DNA of 9,265 nt. It comes from Bacillota bacterium. Its GTDB lineage: Bacteria > Bacillota > Clostridia > Lachnospirales > Lachnospiraceae. This document shows, in pieces, positions 7,311 through 9,265 of the stretch. Positions within the stretch are counted from its first letter, which is position 1; each line of letters opens with the position of its first letter. The notes under the pieces are model-generated. The model did not search any database. It was not told the origin of the DNA and saw only the letters and a program-made list of their open reading frames with translations. Location of the stretch: the NCBI GenBank assembly GCA_023387655.1, contig JAEWHR010000261.1:1-9265 (forward strand), written 5' to 3'. The position numbers and the translations under genes were made by a program.

Positions 7311-7373
7311 CTAAAAAAGGAAACAAACACCTTCCTTCATGATAAGCACTCTTGCTGCATGGGTAAGGTTCAT
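7311..7373 (-). CDS. Possible 20-codon leader or remnant ORF
   Basis: An ATG at 7373 follows AAAGGAG (7378-7384) by four bases and opens a 20-residue frame that ends at a TAG (7311-7313). The peptide begins MNLTHAARVL and ends GVCFLF. It resembles no protein I recognise. Its last codons overlap a weak terminator hairpin, an arrangement seen in leader-peptide attenuators. It could equally be a decayed gene end or chance. Confidence 0.2.
   Translation of the reverse strand: MNLTHAARVLIMKEGVCFLF
7313..7337 (-). terminator. Weak terminator downstream of the NhaC-family gene
   Basis: On the minus strand AAGGAA (7332-7337) pairs with TTCCTT (7317-7322) across a 9-base loop, and the run of Ts from 7318 to 7313 follows. 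The stem has only two G-C pairs, so termination may be partial. A larger outer pairing, GATAAG (7409-7404) with CTTATC (7346-7341), lies just before it. It would end transcripts from the NhaC-family gene 110-130 bases after the stop. Confidence 0.4.
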
Positions 7374-7445
7374 TTGTCTCCTTTCAGGTTGAGTTTGCAT
7401 CCTCTTATCAAACAACATTTTATAGATGATGCTTCAATATCTATT

Positions 7446-8783
7446 TTAATCTTGCTTATCTTTACGATTCGTATTCGCTCGTGAGGATTTACTACAAAGA
7501 ATTACAATTATCCCACATACTCCCATCAAAATAGGATAGAAAAGATATGGTATAATCTCCATCGGTGCGATAGTAATCCCAACAGCGGCCGCACCTGCAC
7601 TAGCATATAATAGCTGAGCTCCATATGGGATAATTCCTTGCCATACTGAGGTGAAAATATCTAGTAATGCAGCTGTTCTTCTAGGCTCAATATCAAACTC
7701 CTCAGAAATATCCTTGGCAATTGGTCCAGCCATAACTATCGCAATTGTATTATTGGCAGTAGAGATATCTACTAGGGAACTTAGAACAGCAATACCTAGT
7801 TGCGCCCCTTTGTTTGTTTTTACTCTTTTCTTAATTAAAGATAAGATATAATCGATTCCGCCGTTTTCTTTTACTAGACCTATAATACCTGCAACCACGA
7901 TGGAAATCGCAGTAATATCATACATGCTCGTAATACCACCTTTACCATCGGTTCCACCTGCAATCACAGTAAACACAGAGGCAAGAGGAATGGATCCACT
8001 CACTATACCTACAAGAATCGAACAAAGTGTACCAAGTAAAAGAACAACAAATACATTGCCCCCAAGCAATGCTCCGATTAAAACAACCAAATATGGTATA
8101 ATTCGAAATAGATTATAATCAAGCCCACCTACAATTTTGTATTCAGAATTCCCTGCTAATAAAAGAAATAAAAGAATAGTTACAATTGCAGCTGGTAATA
8201 CAATCTTAAAATTCTCTCTAAATTTATCTTTCATATCACAACCCTGCGTCTTTGTAGCGGCAATCGTAGTATCCGAAATCATAGATAGATTGTCCCCAAA
8301 CATTGCACCACATACGACAGCACCAATGCACATAGCCATTGTAAATCCAGTTTTCTCACCAATACCAACCGCAATCGGTGTTAATGCTGCAATAGTTCCA
8401 ACACTAGTTCCCATTGCAATGGAGATAAAACAAGCGATGACAAAAAGTCCCGCTACTGCAATATTAGGTGGCATAATAGATAATCCAAAATTCACCGTAC
8501 TTTCCACTCCACCTGCTGCCTGTACCGCACCTGAAAATGCCCCAGCTAATATAAATATCAAACACATTGTCATGACATTCTCATCGCCCATACTTTGTGT
8601 CACAACACGAAGCTTTTCAGACAGGCTTTTCTTTGGATTTTGAATCAAAGCAACGGCAAGTGCTATTAAAAACGCAACAATAGCAGGCATTGCATAAAAA
8701 TCTTGAAACAATATTCCGCTACCTATAAATAATATTAAAAAAACTCCAATTGGGAGTAAACCACTTAATCTTCCTTGTTTCAC
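7446..8783 (-). CDS. Na+/H+ antiporter, NhaC family
   Basis: This 445-residue polytopic membrane protein belongs to the NhaC superfamily. Members exchange Na+ for H+, or in some subgroups carry malate/lactate or amino acids in exchange for cations. Hydrophobic segments run throughout. Family motifs are GTSVGTIAALTP (about 125-136), GDNLSMISDTT followed by AATKTQGC (about 163-182) and TANNT (about 342-346). Length is normal for the family and there is no frame break. The GTG at 8783 is preferred over an in-frame TTG at 8804: AGGAAAGGAG (8790-8799) lies six bases before the GTG and would sit inside the longer reading. It is preceded by the terminator of the upstream gene, so it should have its own promoter, but none stands out. 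Its closeness to the two-component genes does not itself show a functional link. Family is confident; transported solute is uncertain. Confidence 0.88.
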   Translation of the reverse strand: MKQGRLSGLLPIGVFLILFIGSGILFQDFYAMPAIVAFLIALAVALIQNPKKSLSEKLRVVTQSMGDENVMTMCLIFILAGAFSGAVQAAGGVESTVNFGLSIMPPNIAVAGLFVIACFISIAMGTSVGTIAALTPIAVGIGEKTGFTMAMCIGAVVCGAMFGDNLSMISDTTIAATKTQGCDMKDKFRENFKIVLPAAIVTILLFLLLAGNSEYKIVGGLDYNLFRIIPYLVVLIGALLGGNVFVVLLLGTLCSILVGIVSGSIPLASVFTVIAGGTDGKGGITSMYDITAISIVVAGIIGLVKENGGIDYILSLIKKRVKTNKGAQLGIAVLSSLVDISTANNTIAIVMAGPIAKDISEEFDIEPRRTAALLDIFTSVWQGIIPYGAQLLYASAGAAAVGITIAPMEIIPYLFYPILMGVCGIIVILCSKSSRANTNRKDKQD

Positions 8784-8910
8784 AAGTTGCTCCTTTCCTA
8801 CCAAGTTCTCTTTTGTTGATATTTGCTTAAGTCCTCTAAATTCCTATAACTACACTTGTTTTATTTTGCTTTTCTTATGATAGTTTTCGCATAAAGAGGT
8901 ATCTTAATGC

Positions 8911-8952
8911 AAAAAAGTTACCGTCACAAACCGGTTAAAGATTCGTGACGGT
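8911..8952 (-). terminator. Rho-independent terminator after the frameshifted gene
   Basis: ACCGTCAC (8920-8927) and GTGACGGT (8945-8952) form a perfect 8-bp stem with a 17-base loop. On the minus strand the stem is followed by AAC and six Ts (8916-8911). It lies about 45 bases past the stop at 8996 and separates that gene from the NhaC-family gene. The loop contains the palindrome AACCGGTT. Confidence 0.85.
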
Positions 8953-8995
8953 TCTTAACAATCCTTTTTATATTACTAGGAATCACTTCCTTTTG

Positions 8996-9265
8996 TCAAA
9001 CCCTTTTCATCAAGCTTGTTTCTTTTTCAGTCTGTAATTGTTTGATTTCCTCTGTCGTTGCATGTCTGACATAGTGTAGGTTCTCATTTACTTCAATTTC
9101 AATTATCTCGTAAGGACTCACTGATTTACTTGAAATTAAATTACCCTACTGTCCTCATTCTTATCTAGATGAAGTAAATATAACTCGTTCTCTGCATCAT
9201 AAGAAAATCCCCCAGATAATAACGTATTACACGAAGCTTTATTTTCTTCTTCTGGCTTTACAATA
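8996..9265 (-). pseudogene. C-terminal part of an unidentified gene with an apparent frameshift
   Basis: Two coding-like minus-strand frames abut. The first enters from beyond the window in the frame beginning at 9264, contains LLSGGFSYDAENELYLLHLD, and stops at a TAA (9138-9136). The second, shifted by -1, starts after a TAG near 9150 and includes SPYEIIEIEVNENLHYVRHA and a charged tail ending MKRV before TGA at 8996-8998. Both have the charged, low-complexity-free look of real protein. Adding one G to the GGG at 9144-9146 fuses them into a single continuous frame (DSR-GNL). The TGA is followed by a proper terminator, so 8996 is probably the original gene end. I do not recognise the protein. 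Explanations are a one-base deletion (pseudogene), a sequencing error in the G run, or recoding; no canonical slippery heptamer is visible. The start lies outside the window. Confidence 0.6.

Larger units (their letters stand above)
6807..7445. other. 639-base spacer between the response regulator and the NhaC-family gene
   Basis: No convincing protein gene lies in this AT-rich stretch. Reading toward the regulator on the minus strand it contains a possible 20-codon ORF with a ribosome binding site (7373-7311), a weak terminator at that ORF's end (7337-7313), an extended -10 promoter (7202-7175), a 22-bp tandem repeat (7165-7078), a locally GC-richer segment (7050-6984) and a TAAGAAACA motif (6899-6891). 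An open plus-strand frame from 7119 is judged non-coding. Confidence 0.6.

Noticed and set aside
7311..7410. Lysine riboswitch upstream of a transporter
   Set aside because: AGAGGATGCAAAC on the minus strand faintly recalls the start of the L-box, but the segment is far too short, lacks the other conserved elements, and lies downstream rather than upstream of the NhaC-family gene.
7119..7484. Plus-strand open frame of 121 codons in the spacer
   Set aside because: It starts inside the 22-bp repeat, has no good ribosome binding site, has an AT-driven Phe/Leu/Ile/Tyr composition, and runs into the 3' end of the NhaC-family gene on the opposite strand.
8137..8643. Plus-strand open frame of 168 codons antisense to the antiporter
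   Set aside because: It is a shadow of the real minus-strand gene, which carries the conserved NhaC motifs; the antisense product has no recognisable domain.
136..8783. A shared sodium-cycle operon joining GltS and the NhaC-family antiporter
   Set aside because: The genes are about 6 kb apart, on opposite strands, and separated by a complete regulatory/export module and terminators; only a loose physiological link through Na+ remains.

Overview
The window is a low-GC stretch with Firmicutes-style gene signals: strong purine-rich ribosome binding sites, TATAAT-like -10 boxes and hairpin-plus-T-run terminators. The proteins (GltS, an OmpR-type two-component pair, a MacB/FtsX-type ABC exporter and an NhaC-family antiporter) fit a Clostridia genome, perhaps Lachnospiraceae. 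That placement is inferred from gene content and composition; there is no rRNA or marker gene to confirm it.

Layout. Positions 136-1338 (+) encode a GltS sodium/glutamate symporter. It converges on a minus-strand block and is separated from it by a long hairpin (1428-1493) that looks like a bidirectional terminator. The left arm of that hairpin sits at the end of an imperfect tandem repeat. The minus-strand block, in transcription order, is: a frameshifted C-terminal gene remnant (9265-8996, entering from outside the window), a terminator (8952-8911), an NhaC-family antiporter (8783-7446), a 639-base gene-poor spacer (7445-6807), a response regulator (6806-6132), a histidine kinase (6135-4861, overlapping the regulator by an ATGA), a 167-base promoter region, an ABC ATPase (4693-3935) and an FtsX-type permease (3932-1575).

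How the genes fit together. The four middle genes form a sensor-exporter module: the kinase senses something outside the membrane, the regulator binds DNA, and the ATPase/permease pair acts on an envelope substrate. Such modules often respond to antimicrobial peptides or envelope stress, but the substrate cannot be read from the sequence. The most striking non-coding feature supports the circuit. The ABC promoter carries a helically phased array of TAAG motifs at 10-12 bp steps that runs into the TATAAT box, as expected for direct-repeat binding by an OmpR/PhoB-family regulator, though with an unusually large number of sites. A 9-base match to one unit (TAAGAAACA) lies upstream of the regulator's own gene, which suggests autoregulation.

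The long spacer upstream of the regulator contains a 22-bp tandem repeat directly downstream of an extended -10 promoter, a locally GC-richer segment, and a possible short ORF overlapping a weak terminator. No rRNA, tRNA, insertion sequence, CRISPR array or phage gene was seen. Two gene starts are better placed downstream of the longest ORF start, on ribosome-binding-site grounds: GTG at 8783 for the antiporter and ATG at 3932 for the permease.
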